Part shown: piece after piece, positions 1 to 11,535 of the stretch
Numbering within the stretch: the stretch's first letter is position 1
Layout: each line of letters begins with the position of its first letter
Assembly: GCF_050436995.1 (NCBI RefSeq)
Contig: NC_134776.1
Span: 18,517,001 to 18,581,000 of the forward strand
Reading direction: 5' to 3'
Source: Anticarsia gemmatalis
Lineage: Eukaryota; Arthropoda; Insecta; Lepidoptera; Erebidae
DNA length: 64,000 nucleotides
Program-made: the position numbers and the translations under genes
Notes under the pieces: model-generated
Databases searched by the model: none
What the model saw: only the letters and a program-made list of their open reading frames with translations
Told to the model about the DNA's origin: nothing

Positions 1-1
1 G

Positions 2-3000
2 AAAATTCGCAAAGAAATGGGCCTGCCTCCAGAACCAACCACTGCGTCAATGAAAGAAAGATACGAAAGAGCTGCTGCTGCAGGTGTTCTAGTGCCACTT
101 GAAGGTTTAACGCAAGCAGAGAAAGAAAGAGTTCTCAGAGCGCAAGCTGATCTGGGTATCCCCCTACCTGAAGGACGCACTGCGTCTGAGAAAGCGCTCA
201 TAGCCAGAATTAAAGAAGAAACAAAGGCGCCCGCTAAAACACCATCAGAAAAGATGAGAAGAGCCAAGGCTGCGGGATTATTAACGCCACTTGCAGGAAA
301 AACTACAGCACAGAAAGAACAAATCATGAGGGGACTCGCGAGGCAAGGCTTACCTCTACCTGAAGCTAAAACGGCATCCGAAAAGAAAATTGCAGCGAAA
401 ATTCGCAAAGAAATGGGCCTTCCTCCAGAACCTACCACTGCATCAATGAAAGAAAAGTATGAAAAAGCCGCCGCTGCCGGTGTACTAGTGCCGCTTGAAG
501 GTTTAACGCAAGCAGAGAAAGAAAAAGTATTAAGGGCGCAAGCAGATTTTGGTATCCCACTACCGGAAGGACGCACTGCATCTGAGAAAGCCTTGATAGC
601 CAGAATAAAAGAAGAGACCAAGGCGCCCGCCAAGACACCATCAGAAAAGATGAGAAGAGCTAAGGCTGCGGGATTACTTACGCCACTTGCAGGCAAAACC
701 GCAGCACAGAAAGAGCAAATCATGAGGGGACTCGCAAGGCAAGGCTTACCTCTGCCCGAAGCTAAAACAGCATCTGAGAAAAAAATTGCAGCGAAAATTC
801 GCAAAGAAATGGGCCTGCCTCCAGAACCAACCACTGCATCAATGAAAGAAAGATACGAAAGAGCTGCTGCTGCAGGTGTTCTAGTGCCACTTGAAGGTTT
901 AACGCAAGCAGAGAAAGAAAAAGTTCTCAGAGCGCAAGCCGATTTCGGTATCCCTCTACCCGAAGGACGCACTGCTTCTGAAAAAGCCTTAATAGCCAGA
1001 ATTAAAGAAGAAGCAAAGACGCCCGCCAAAACTACATCAGAAAAGATGAGAAGAGCCAAGGCTGCGGGATTATTAACGCCACTTGCAGGTAAAACCGCAG
1101 CACAGAAAGAGCAAATCATGAGAGGACTTGCAAGGCAAGGCTTACCTCTGCCCGAAGCTAAAACGGCATCTGAGAAAAAAATTGCCGCGAAAATTCGCAA
1201 AGAAATGGGCCTTCCTCCAGAACCTACCACTGCATCAATGAAAGATAGATACGAAAGAGCTGCTGCTGCTGGTGTTCTAGTGCCACTTGAAGGTTTAACG
1301 CACGCAGAGAAAGAAAGAGTTCTCAGAGCGCAAGCTGATCTGGGTATCCCCCTACCTGAAGGACGCACTGCGTCTGAGAAAGCGCTCATAGCCAGAATTA
1401 AAGAAGAAGTTCAAGCGCCCGCCAAAACGGCATCAGAAAAGATGAGAAGAGCTAAAGCTGCGGGATTACTAACGCCCCTTGCAGGCAAAACCGCAGCACA
1501 GAAAGAGCAAATCATGAGAGGACTCGCCAGGCAAGGCTTACCTCTGCCTGAGGCCAAAACAGCATCTGAAAAAAAAATTGCCGCGAAAATTCGCAAAGAA
1601 CTGGGACTTCCTCCAGAACCAACCACTGCGTCTATGAAGGAAAAGTATGAAAAAGCCGCCGCTGCTGGTATACTAGTTCCGCTTGATGGTTTAACCCAAG
1701 CAGAAAAGGAAAAAGTGCTAAGAGCGCAGGCAGATTTCGGTATCCCTCTACCCGAAGGACGCACTGCATCTGAGAAAGCCCTCATCGCTAAAATTAAGCA
1801 GGAGTCTAAAACCCCTGCCAAAACGACATCGGAAAAAATGAGAAGGGCCAAAGCTGCGGGCTTACTAACTCCGCTTGAAGGTAAAACAGCAGCGCAAAAG
1901 GAAAGGATTCTAAGAGGTTTAGCGAAACAAGGTTTACCACTACCCGAAGCCAAAACAGCTTCGGAAAAAAGGTTAGTAGCAAAAATTCGCAGGGAAATGG
2001 GTTTGCCACCAGAGCCTACAACTGCATCCATGAAAGATAGGTATGAGAAAGCAGCCGCTGCAGGTGCTCTGATACCATTAGAAGGTTTAACAACGGCGGA
2101 AAAAGAAAGAGTTCTTAGAACTCAAGCGAAACTGGGAATACCTTTACCTGAAGGTAGAACGGCTTCAGAAAAAGCTTTGATAAAAAAGATACAAATAGAA
2201 TTGGGTAGGCCTCGGCTACCCTCTGATAAGCTAAGAAAAGCTAAAGAACTGGGGCTTATTACACCGCTGGAAGGAAAATCCGCAGCAGAAAAAGAAAGAA
2301 TAATAAGGGGACTAGCAATGCAAGGCCTGCCTATTCCTGAAGGGAGGACAGCATCAGAAAAAAAAATTGCTAACAAGGTTCGGAAAGAGCTAGGCCTACC
2401 CCCGGAACCGACTACTCAATCAATGAGAGACCGTCATGACAGAGCAGCGGCGGCGGGGGTGCTTATACCTTTACAAGGCTTATCGTCAGCAGAAAAAGAA
2501 AGAGTTCTTCGTGCTCAGGCTGAACTTGGCATCCCACTGCCAGAAGGGAGAACAGCGTCTGAAAAAGCACTCATTGCTAGGATTGAAGCTGAAGCAAAGG
2601 CGCCAGCGAAAACAACATCAGAAAAAATGAGAAGAGCAAAAGCTGCTGGCCTTCTTACTCCACTCAAAGGAAAAACCGCAGCACAAAAAGAACAAATAAT
2701 GAGAGGACTCGCTGCACAAGGCTTACCGCTTCCTGAGGCAAAGACGGCGTCAGAGAAAAAGTTGGCTGCAAAAATTCGAAAAGAAATGGGTCTTCCACCA
2801 GAGCCTACAACTCCAGCAATGAAAGAAAAGTACGAGAAAGCAGCTGCGCTAGGAGCACTTATCCCTCTGGAAGGCTTATCTTCTGCTGAAAAAGAAAAAG
2901 TACTTAGAACTCAGGCTGAACTGGGCATACCGTTGCCTGAGGGACGCACTGCGTCTGAAAAGGCTCTCATCGCAAGGATAAAGGAAGAAACTAAGGCACC

Positions 3001-6000
3001 AGCAAAAACGCCGTCGGAAAAAATAAGAAGAGCAAAGGCAGCTGGTTTACTCACGCCACTTGAGGGTAAGACCACGGCTCAAAAAGAAAGGATTATGAGA
3101 GGGCTAGCGGCTCAAGGATTACCGCTCCCCGAAGCTAAGACAGCGTCCGAGAAAATGATAGCTGCAAAAATTCGTAAAGAAATGGGTCTACCGCCAGAAC
3201 CCACTACCGCATCGATGAAAGCCAAATATGAACAGGCAGCCGCTATGGGTGCGCTAAGGCCATTAGAAGGCTTATCACGAAAAGAAAAAGAACGAGTCTT
3301 AAGAACTCAAGCCGAGTTAGGCATACCATTGCCTGAAGGACGTACCGCATCTGAAAAAGCACTCATAGCCAAGATTAAGGAAGAAACTAAGGCACCCGCG
3401 AAAACACCATCAGAAAAAATCCGAAGGGCAAAAGCTGCTGGTTTGCTCACTCCTCTCGAAGGAAAAACGACACTGCAAAAGGAACAAATCATGAGAGGAC
3501 TCGCTGCACAAGGCTTACCACTACCCGAGACTAAAACAGCATCCGAGAAAAAAATTGCTGCTAAAATTCGTAAAGAAATGGGTCTACCGCCAGAGCCTAC
3601 TACCGCATCGATGAAAGCCAAGTATGAACAAGCAGCCGCTATGGGTGCTCTAGTACCATTAGAGGGCTTATCAACGGCAGAAAAAGAAAGAGTCTTAAGA
3701 ACTCAAGCTGAGTTAGGAATACCATTGCCTGAAGGACGCACCGCGTCTGAGAGAGCACTGATAGCTAAGATTCAAGAAGAAACTAAGGCACCTGCGAAAA
3801 CAACATCAGAAAGAATGAGAAGAGCAAAAGCCGCTGGACTGCTCACTCCACTCGCAGGTAAAACCCGAGTACAAAAGGAACAAATCATGAGAGGACTCGC
3901 TGCACAAGGCTTACCGCTTCCGGAGGCAAAGACGGCGTCAGAGAAAAAGTTGGCAGCAAAAATTCGAAAAGAAATGGGTCTTCCACCAGAGCCCACAACT
4001 CCAGCTATGAAAGAGAAGTACGAGAAAGCAGCTGCGCTAGGAGTACTTGTTCCTTTGGAAGGCTTATCTTCTGCCGAAAAAGAAAAAGTGTTAAGAGCTC
4101 AGGCCGACCTGGGAATACCGTTGCCTGAGGGACGCACAGCGTCTGAAAAGGCACTCATAGCCAGAATCAAGGAAGAAACTAAAGCACCAGCAAAAACAAC
4201 TTCAGAAAAAATGAGAAGAGCAAAGGCAGCTGGCTTACTCACGCCACTTGAGGGTAAGACCACGGCTCAAAAAGAAAGGATTATGAGAGGGCTAGCGGCT
4301 CAAGGATTACCGCTCCCCGAAGCTAAGACAGCGTCCGAGAAAAAGTTAGCTGCAAAAATTCGTAAAGAAATGGGTCTACCGCCAGAACCCACTACCGCAT
4401 CGATGAGAGCCAAATATGAACAGGCAGCCGCTATGGGTGCGCTAAGGCCACTCGAAGGTTTATCAGCAGCAGAAAAAGAAAAAGTTTTAAGAACTCAAGC
4501 CGAATTAGGAATACCATTGCCTGAAGGACGCACCGCGTCTGAGAAATCACTAATAGCTAAGATTCAAGCAGAAGCTAAAGCACCTGCGAAAACACCATCA
4601 GAAAGAATGAGAAGAGCAAAAGCCGCTGGACTGCTCACTCCACTCGCAGGTAAAACCCGAGTACAGAAGGAACAAATCATGAGAGGACTCGCTGCACAAG
4701 GCTTACCGCTTCCTGAGGCTAAGACGGCGTCAGAGAAAAAATTGGCTGCAAAAATTCGAAAAGAAATGGGTCTTCCACCAGAGCCTACAACTCCAGCTAT
4801 GAGAGAAAAGTATGAGAAAGCAGCTGCGCTAGGAGCACTTGTTCCTCTGGAAGGATTATCAAAAGCCGAAAAAGAAAGAGTACTTAGAACTCAGGCTGAA
4901 CTGGGAATACCGTTGCCTGAGGGACGCACTGCGTCTGAAAAGGCTCTAATAGCCAGGATCAAGGAGGAAACTAAGGCACCAGCAAAAACACCGTCAGAAA
5001 AAATGAGAAGAGCAAAGGCAGCTGGCTTACTCACGCCACTTGAGGGTAAGACCACGGCCCAAAAAGAAAGGATCATGAGGGGGCTAGCGGCTCAAGGTTT
5101 ACAACTTCCCGAAGCTAAGACAGCGTCCGAAAAGAAAATTGCTGCTAAGATTCGAAAGGAAATGGGTCTACCGCCAGAGCCCACTACCGCATCGATGAAA
5201 GCCAAGTATGAACAAGCAGCCGCTATGGGTGCTCTAGTACCATTAGAAGGCTTATCAGCGGCAGAAAAAGAAAGAGTCTTAAGAACTCAAGCTGAGTTAG
5301 GAATACCATTGCCTGAAGGACGCACCGCGTCTGAGAAAGCACTGATATCTAAGATTCAAGCAGAAGCTAAGGCACCAGCGAAAACAGCATCAGAAAGAAT
5401 GAGAAGAGCAAAAGCCGCTGGACTGCTCACGCCACTCGCAGGTAAAACCCGAGTACAAAAGGAACAAATCATGAGAGGACTCGCTGCACAAGGCTTACCG
5501 CTGCCTGAGGCTAAGACGGCATCAGAGAAAAAGTTGGCTGCAAAAATTCGAAAAGAAATGGGTCTTCCACCAGAGCCTACAACTCCAGCTATGAGAGAAA
5601 AGTATGAGAAAGCAGCTGCGCTAGGAGCACTTGTTCCTCTGGAAGGATTATCAAAAGCCGAAAAAGAAAGAGTACTTAGAACTCAGGCTGAACTGGGAAT
5701 ACCGTTGCCTGAGGGACGCACTGCGTCTGAAAAGGCTCTAATAGCCAGGATCAAGGAGGAAACTAAGGCACCAGCAAAAACACCGTCAGAAAAAATGAGA
5801 AGAGCAAAGGCAGCTGGTTTACTCACGCCACTTGAGGGTAAGACCGCGGCTCAAAAAGAAAGGATTATGAGAGGGCTAGCGGCTCAAGGATTACCGCTCC
5901 CCGAAGCTAAGACAGCGTCCGAGAAAGTGATAGCTGCAAAAATTCGAAAGGAAATGGGTCTACCGCCAGAACCCACTACCGCATCGATGAAAGCCAAGTA

Positions 6001-8575
6001 TGAACAAGCAGCCGCTATGGGTGCTCTAGTACCATTAGAAGGCTTATCAGCGGCAGAAAAAGAAAGAGTCTTAAGAACTCAAGCTGAGTTAGGAATACGA
6101 TTGCCTGAAGGACGCACCGCGTCTGAGAAAGCACTGATATCTAAGATTCAAGCAGAAATTAAGGCACCTGCGAAAACAGCATCAGAAAGAATGAGAAGAG
6201 CAAAAGCCGCTGGACTGCTCACTCCACTCGCAGGTAAAACCCGAGTACAAAAGGAACAAATCATGAGAGGACTCGCTGCGCAAGGCTTACCGCTTCCTGA
6301 AGCTAAGACAGCATCGGAGAAAAAGTTGGCCGCAAAAATTCGAAAAGAAATGGGTCTTCCACCTGAGCCCACAACTGCGTCTATGAAAGAAAAATATGAG
6401 AAAGCAGCTGCTGTCGGGGCGCTAGTGCCACTGGAGGGCCTTTCAGCAGCAGAAAAGGAACGAGTTCTTAGAACTCAGGCCGAAATGGGTATACCCTTGC
6501 CAGAAGGACGTACTGCATCTGAAAAAGCTCTCATAGCCAAAATCAAAACTGAGGCTAAGACACCTGCTAAAACAACTTCAGAAAAAATCAGAAGAGCAAA
6601 AGCTGCTGGATTACTCACGCCTCTTGAAGGTAAATCCGCAGCGCAAAAGGAACGTATTATGAGAGGACTCGCTGCACAAGGCCTACCGCTCCCTGAAGCT
6701 AAGACAGCATCCGAAAAAAAATTATCTGCGAAAATTCGTAAAGAAATGGGTCTGCCACCAGAACCCACGACAGCATCTATGAAAGAAAAGTATGAGAAAG
6801 CAGCAGCGGTTGGTGGGCTAGTACCATTAGAAGGTCTTTCACCGGCAGAAAAGGAACGCGTTCTAAGAATTCAGGCTGACATGGGTATTCCACTGCCCGA
6901 AGGTCGCACTGCATCTGAGAAAGCGCTTATCGCCAAAATTAAGGCCGAAGCCAAGGCACCCGCCAAAACTGCATCTGAAAGGATAAAACGAGCTAGGGCT
7001 GCTGGTCTACTCACGCCTCTTGAAGGTAAAACTGCTGCGCAAAAGGAACAGATCATGAGAGGATTAGCCGCCCAAGGCTTACCTTTGCCCGAAGCTAAAA
7101 CAGCATCGGAAAAAAAGTTAGCCGCGAAAATTCGTAAAGAACTGGGTCTTCCACCAGAACCCACAACTGCATCCATGAAAGAAAAATATGAGAAAGCAGC
7201 AGCTGCTGGTGCGTTAGTACCACTGGAGGGCCTATCAACGGCAGAAAAGGAACGAGTTCTTAGAACTCAGGCAGATATGGGTATACCATTGCCTGAGGGG
7301 CGCACGGCTTCCGAAAAGGCATTAATAAAAAAAATACAGGCTGAAGCTAGAAAACCTGGTCGAAGACCACCTCGGCTCCCATCTGATAGGTTAAGAAAAG
7401 CTAAAGAACTCGGTCTTTTAACTCCACTAGAAGGAAAATCCGCCGCAGAAAAAGAAAGAATAATTAGGGGATTAGCAATGCAAGGTTTGCCGATCCCAGA
7501 AGGTAGGACAGCTTCAGAGAAAAAAATATCTAATAAAGTTCGAAAAGAATTGGGTTTGCCACCCGAACCTACAACCCAGTCAATGAGAGACCTACACGAC
7601 AGAGCGGCAGCAGCAGGAGCTCTTGTGCCCTTGGAAGGCTTATCTCCGGCTGAGAAAGAAAGAGTTCTTCGAACTCAGGCTGAAATGGGAATCCCTCTAC
7701 CCGAAGGAAGAACGCCTTCTGAAAAAGCTCTAATTAAAAAGATACAAGCAGAATTTGGTAAACGACCTCGACTGCCTTCGGACAAATTAAGAAAAGCGAA
7801 AGAACTTGGGCTTATTACTCCACTTGAGGGCAAGTCAGCTGCAGAAAAAGAAAGAATAATAAGGGGACTGGCAATGCAAGGTCTGCCTATTCCTGAAGGG
7901 AGGACAGCATCAGAAAAAAAGATATCTAATAAAGTTCGGAGAGATTTAGGCCTGCCGCCCGAACCTACCACTCAGTCAATGAGAGACCGTCATGACAAGG
8001 CAGCAGCAGCTGGAGCGCTAATACCTCTGGACGGCTTATCTCCAGCTGAGAAAGAAAGAGTACTTAGAACTCAGGCTGAACTTGGGATTCCACCTCCTGA
8101 AGGAAGAACAGCATCTGAGAAGTCACTGATAGCTAGGGTACAGCGTGAAGCTAAGGCACTTGCAGAAATACCATCCGAGAAATTGCGGAAAGCTAAAGCA
8201 GCCGGTTTACTTACACCATTAGAAGGTAAAACTAAGGCCCAAAAAGAAAAAATTATACGAGGCCTAATAGCAGCCGGATTACCGCTACCTGAAGGAAGAA
8301 CACAGTCTGAAAAGTCATTAATATATAAATTGAGAGCTGAAGCTGGAATACCGCCACCAGCTAAGACGCCGTCGGAAGAAGAAATTATCCGCAAAGCTAA
8401 AGCAGATGGCTTGTTTACACCTCTCGCGGGCAAAAAGAAAGCTCAAAAGGAAAAAATTCTTCGAGGACTCGCCAAAGCTGGATTACCTATGCCTGAAGGG
8501 AAAACTAAATCTGAAAAAGAATTGATAAAAAAAATTAGGGCTGAATTTGGATTACCACCAGAACCAACTCCTTCA
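2..8575 (+). repeat. Intragenic 396-bp tandem repeat array
   Basis: The coding DNA repeats every 396 bp (for example ATGGGCCT at 17 and 413), exactly 132 codons, so unit gain or loss keeps the frame. Each unit splits into a 68-residue and a 64-residue half that resemble each other. The leftmost four units are nearly identical. From about 3.9 to 6.4 kb two unit types alternate, giving a 792-bp higher-order period. The last units (7.3-8.57 kb) are the most diverged. Because 396 is divisible by three, long antisense open frames also recur across the array; I treat them as by-products. Confidence 0.95.
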
Positions 8576-10567
8576 GAAAAAAGGGGTGTAATAAAAACAA
8601 GATCTAAAAGAGTGGGTGTAGGTATATCACCTTCTAAAAGAATTTCCAAAAAGAAATTGCAAGCTGGAATCGATGAAGAATTACAAGAAATCGTCAAGAT
8701 AGGCAAATGCGATCGTGCATGTGGCTGTGACAAAAAGAGAATTAGATTTAAACATAGCTACGTCAAGATTAGAGTTACTTCTCCCGATATATCGTCTTTC
8801 TGCCCTTGTCCTAATGAATGTCTTCCAGGCGTCAAAGGTGGAGTCTTTGTCGATAACGAAGGCATTAAAGTGACAGTAGGAAGCGCTGTTGGTATTCCGG
8901 CATATCCCCAAGAAAGCACAAATATTTCAAAAGAAAATTCAGTACAATACTCTCATGAAGACATAAAACAAAAACTTCGCCCTAAGCGATCAGATAACGA
9001 TATAAAAATACTATTTGACAACTACAGAAAAATAAATAATCTACCGCAGTCGAAAGATAAACCACTTCAAAATGAAATAATCAAACACCTCAGTGACAAA
9101 GACAATGACTTAAGCATCATATCCTCCTACATCAATGACTCTGATAAATATAATTATGAACCTAACTATAATGAAAAACAACGTTTAATCAATGACGCAT
9201 CGAATAATCTGTCTATTCCTGTAGAAAGGAGTAGTAAATTTGACAGATACTTCGACTTTTCGAGATATTTTGCTACTCCGAGCAAGCATAACATTCAAAC
9301 AAGTGAAACTTCATCTCATAGAAGTTTTGACTCTATTTTAATTATACGAAGTGAAGATTCTCTAAGTTTAGGCGATATGCTTTCATCATCAACTTATAAC
9401 AGCGACAATATGATTACCATAAGTGTGATTTCGTTAAGAGAGAGCAATATGACGTCTAGATCGTCACATTACTTATGTTACTCAATATCTGATAACTCAA
9501 CGTTAGAAGTAACGGAGTGTTTTTCAAACAGCGTTGACTATTTAGGCGAAGACTCTGCACCGAGGTAAGCAACAACATTTTAAAAAGTTAAGTTTTCATT
9601 TATCATATCCGAAAGACGAGTGGTTTAAGTTGACACCTCCCTCGCATGTGGTCGCAGGTTCGAATCCCAGGCAACACACCGATGACTTTTCGAAGTTATG
9701 TATGTATTAGAAATAATTATCACTTGCTCTAACAGTGAAGGAAAACATCGTGACAGTGACTACATTTATTGAGGGCATGCAAAGTCCCCAACTCGCACTT
9801 GGCCAGCGTGGTGGACTCAAGACCTAACCCCTCCCCCTCTTTTAGGAGGAGACGCTTGCCCTGCAGTGGGACAGTAATGTGTTAAGAAAAAGTGGTGTTT
9901 ACTCCCAAACGGGATCGAATTCGAATGCGATCGAGATAGATTAAAGAAATCCCTTAAATTACAAACTAGCGCATGTTCGAATGCTGGTGTAAAGTAAAAG
10001 AATGTGAATCAAACATTCCAATTGGTTGTACGTAAATTCAGCGTTCAATTATGCGCTGGTTTGTACAGGTATTAAGATCACGATTTGACATCCAGTCAAA
10101 CCTAACTCGATTGCATTCGAATTCGATCCTGTCGGATGTAAAGCCGCCTGATGTTGCCGCATTAGTCGACAACGCAAAGAAACGCTTGTAATCAAATAGC
10201 CCTTAGGGCACAGAATAATAAGTACTAAAGTACTTAGGGATTAATTTTACTTAAGTCATCTAACCCTTACTTTGTTTGTTTTAGCAGTTGCAGTGATTAT
10301 CATAACGATAAGCGTGACAGTTTTACACGACTTAGAAAAACCGATCTTTACTCACTCTACCAGATGCCCCAAAAGAAGTTAAGTCCCTCAATTTTGCAAC
10401 GTTACAAAAATCAAGAAGACAATACTAAGGAAACCGTAATAATTCTTAATAACTTACTTAGTAATCAAGACGTTACGACAGTGGTTGATAACTTGTTGTC
10501 CAAAAATAAAATATCAGCCGACTCTATTACTGTAGTAGTCATAGAATCCGACGAAGAGGATAATTGA
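2..10567 (+). CDS. Giant tandem-repeat protein, 3' part of gene (5' end outside window)
   Basis: Two exons are seen: 2-9564 and 10285-10567, about 3281 residues plus stop. The frame is open from the first base and repeats continue upstream, so the ATG at 17 is an internal repeat methionine, not a start. Residues 1 to about 2855 are about 21.5 units of 132 residues. Each unit is two related halves with motifs such as GLPPEPTTASMK, PLEGL, GIPLPEGRTASEK and GLLTPLAGKT. They are rich in Lys, Ala, Glu, Leu and Pro, and I saw no Cys or Trp. A basic linker, a cysteine cluster (8708-8821), a Ser/Asn/Asp-rich tail and an acidic end (ESDEEDN) follow. The apparent stop at 9566-9568 lies inside the donor GAG|GTAAGC. 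A phase-2 intron (9565-10284) joins in frame to the second exon. I do not recognise the family. A filament, cytoskeletal or sperm-structure role is only a guess from composition. The gene model is well supported; the function is unknown. Confidence 0.85.
8690..8880 (+). other. Cysteine-bearing C-terminal segment of the giant repeat protein
   Basis: After the Cys-free repeats and a Lys/Arg-rich linker, six cysteines occur in about 38 residues as C-x3-C-x-C (CDRACGC) and then C-x-C-x3-C (CPCPNEC), a mirror-image spacing. Between and after them the sequence is beta-like (YVKIRVTSPD, GVFVDNEGIKVTVG). This is the most domain-like part of the protein and the best query for finding relatives. Metal binding or disulfide pairing is inference. 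Confidence 0.6.
9608..9892 (+). mobile_element. tRNA-derived SINE inside the intron of the giant repeat gene
   Basis: It has an A-box-like stretch (GACGAGTGGTTTAAG) followed by a good B box (GGTTCGAATCCC, 9658-9669). A non-tRNA body follows, with the blocks GAAGTTATGTATGTATTAG, AATAATTATCACTTGCTC and GGGCATGCAAAGTCCCCAAC, ending CCTGCAGTGGGACAGTAATG. The same body occurs in reverse at 59735-60027, which confirms it as a repeat family. It is typical of lepidopteran SINEs. Confidence 0.75.
9895..10147. repeat. Inverted repeat in the intron, imperfect arms of about 46 bp
   Basis: The arm around 9895-9940 (core GGATCGAATTCGAATGCGAT) is the reverse complement, with a few mismatches, of 10100-10147 (core ATTGCATTCGAATTCGATCC). 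The spacer is about 160 bp. It looks like a small palindromic MITE relic, or a hairpin just upstream of the splice acceptor. Confidence 0.55.
10284..10293 (+). promoter_or_regulatory. Triple in-frame 3' splice acceptor (NAGNAG type)
   Basis: TTTGTTTGTTTTAGCAGTTGCAG offers AG acceptors ending at 10284, 10287 and 10293, spaced 3 and 6 bases apart. Joined to the upstream donor (exon end 9564, phase 2), all three keep the reading frame. They give junctions S-SCSDYHN, S-CSDYHN or S-DYHN. Confidence 0.6.
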
Positions 10568-10724
10568 TAATTAAGGAATTAACCGCCTTTTTAGTAATGC
10601 ATAATGTTTTTTGAAAACTCCTGCTGCTTAACGCATAATTATTGCCATTCGAGCAAAGTCCTAACTTAAATTGAAAAAAAAAGATAAAATGTAAATAATA
10701 TCGACATTGTTTTGTAATTTTATA

Positions 10725-10730
10725 AATAAA
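10725..10730 (+). terminator. Candidate poly(A) signal of the giant repeat gene
   Basis: AATAAA lies 158 bases after the TGA-region stop at 10565-10567, in an AT-rich 3' UTR, with a T-rich stretch downstream. It is the first canonical hexamer after the spliced stop. Confidence 0.5.
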
Positions 10731-10740
10731 AAATCGTTTT

Positions 10741-11333
10741 GTAATCAAGTACACTCTAGTGAATATTTCTTGTTGAATATATAAAGAAAATTAAAAGTGG
10801 TTTTATTTATATCGGTTTCAGGAAACATAGTCTTACCTAACGTCTTACCGTTAAACGTTTGTTTACTCTTTCCGAGTACCTACCTAAATGATAATATATT
10901 ATATAAGTATGTCAACTGTTGATATACGTGTTTTAACACTTTTCGTTAAAATAGGTATTCCTTTTATTCTGTTCAAAATATACAAGTATATATTAACCCT
11001 AATAACATATTACTATTGCCACAATTTAATGCTATAAGTTAAACTGAAAGCATTACTTTTTCTTGTTTTTCACGTTTGATTTGTTTTTGAGCTAGGTAAA
11101 TTTATTTCAAAATGATAGCACTCTTAACCGGCAGCCCGGTCTGACATGATGTATGAATGTGAATGAAGCAGAGTAAGTTTGTAAGGCTCGTACCAAGGAG
11201 CATTCTCTGGTCTCTGCCTACCCCTATTGGAAGAAGGCGCGCTTTTATGTATGCAGGTATGTATGTAAACGTTATTGCTAGCATTAAAACTACCTATGTC
11301 AGAAGATGTACGTAATTTGATGTTTCGACCTCA
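10741..11333. other. Intergenic, no gene seen
   Basis: AT-rich sequence downstream of the giant gene. Only short accidental frames are present and no repeat was recognised. Confidence 0.6.
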
Positions 11334-11535
11334 TCTATACTAATATTATAAAGCTGAAGAGTTGTTTGTTTGTTTGAACGCTCTAATCTCAGGAGCTCTA
11401 GGTCCGATTTGAAAAATTGTTTCAGTGTTAGATAGCCTATTTACGCTACGAGAAATAAAAAATGATACAAAAACGAGGAAAATTTTGATAGATTCTCTCT
11501 TATGTGACGCAAGCGAAGTTGCACGAGTCAGCTAG
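11334..11535 (+). mobile_element. Helitron-like non-autonomous element
   Basis: It begins TCTATACTAATATTATAAAG and contains TTTGTTTGTTTGAACGC and CTCAGGAGCTCTAGGTCCGA. It ends with GACGCAAGCGAAGTTGC..GTCAGCTAG before T. The TC start, CTAG end and lack of terminal inverted repeats fit a Helitron relative common in Lepidoptera. A second, inverted copy is at 17578-17818. Confidence 0.7.

Noticed and set aside
17..19. ATG at 17 as the start of the giant protein
   Set aside because: The frame is open upstream and encodes the end of another repeat (KIRKE), so this Met is internal.
1411..2031. A 206-codon antisense open frame, and similar ones across the repeat array
   Set aside because: They recur at the 396-bp period as the complement of the sense codons. 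No splice or start context supports them.
9658..9669. A true tRNA gene at the intronic B box
   Set aside because: No cloverleaf can be drawn, and the sequence continues into a non-tRNA body that is repeated at 59735-60027. It is therefore a SINE.
10364..10567. A separate 67-residue gene starting at ATG 10364
   Set aside because: The frame is open back to acceptor 10285 and joins in phase with the giant gene's donor, so it is better read as the last exon.
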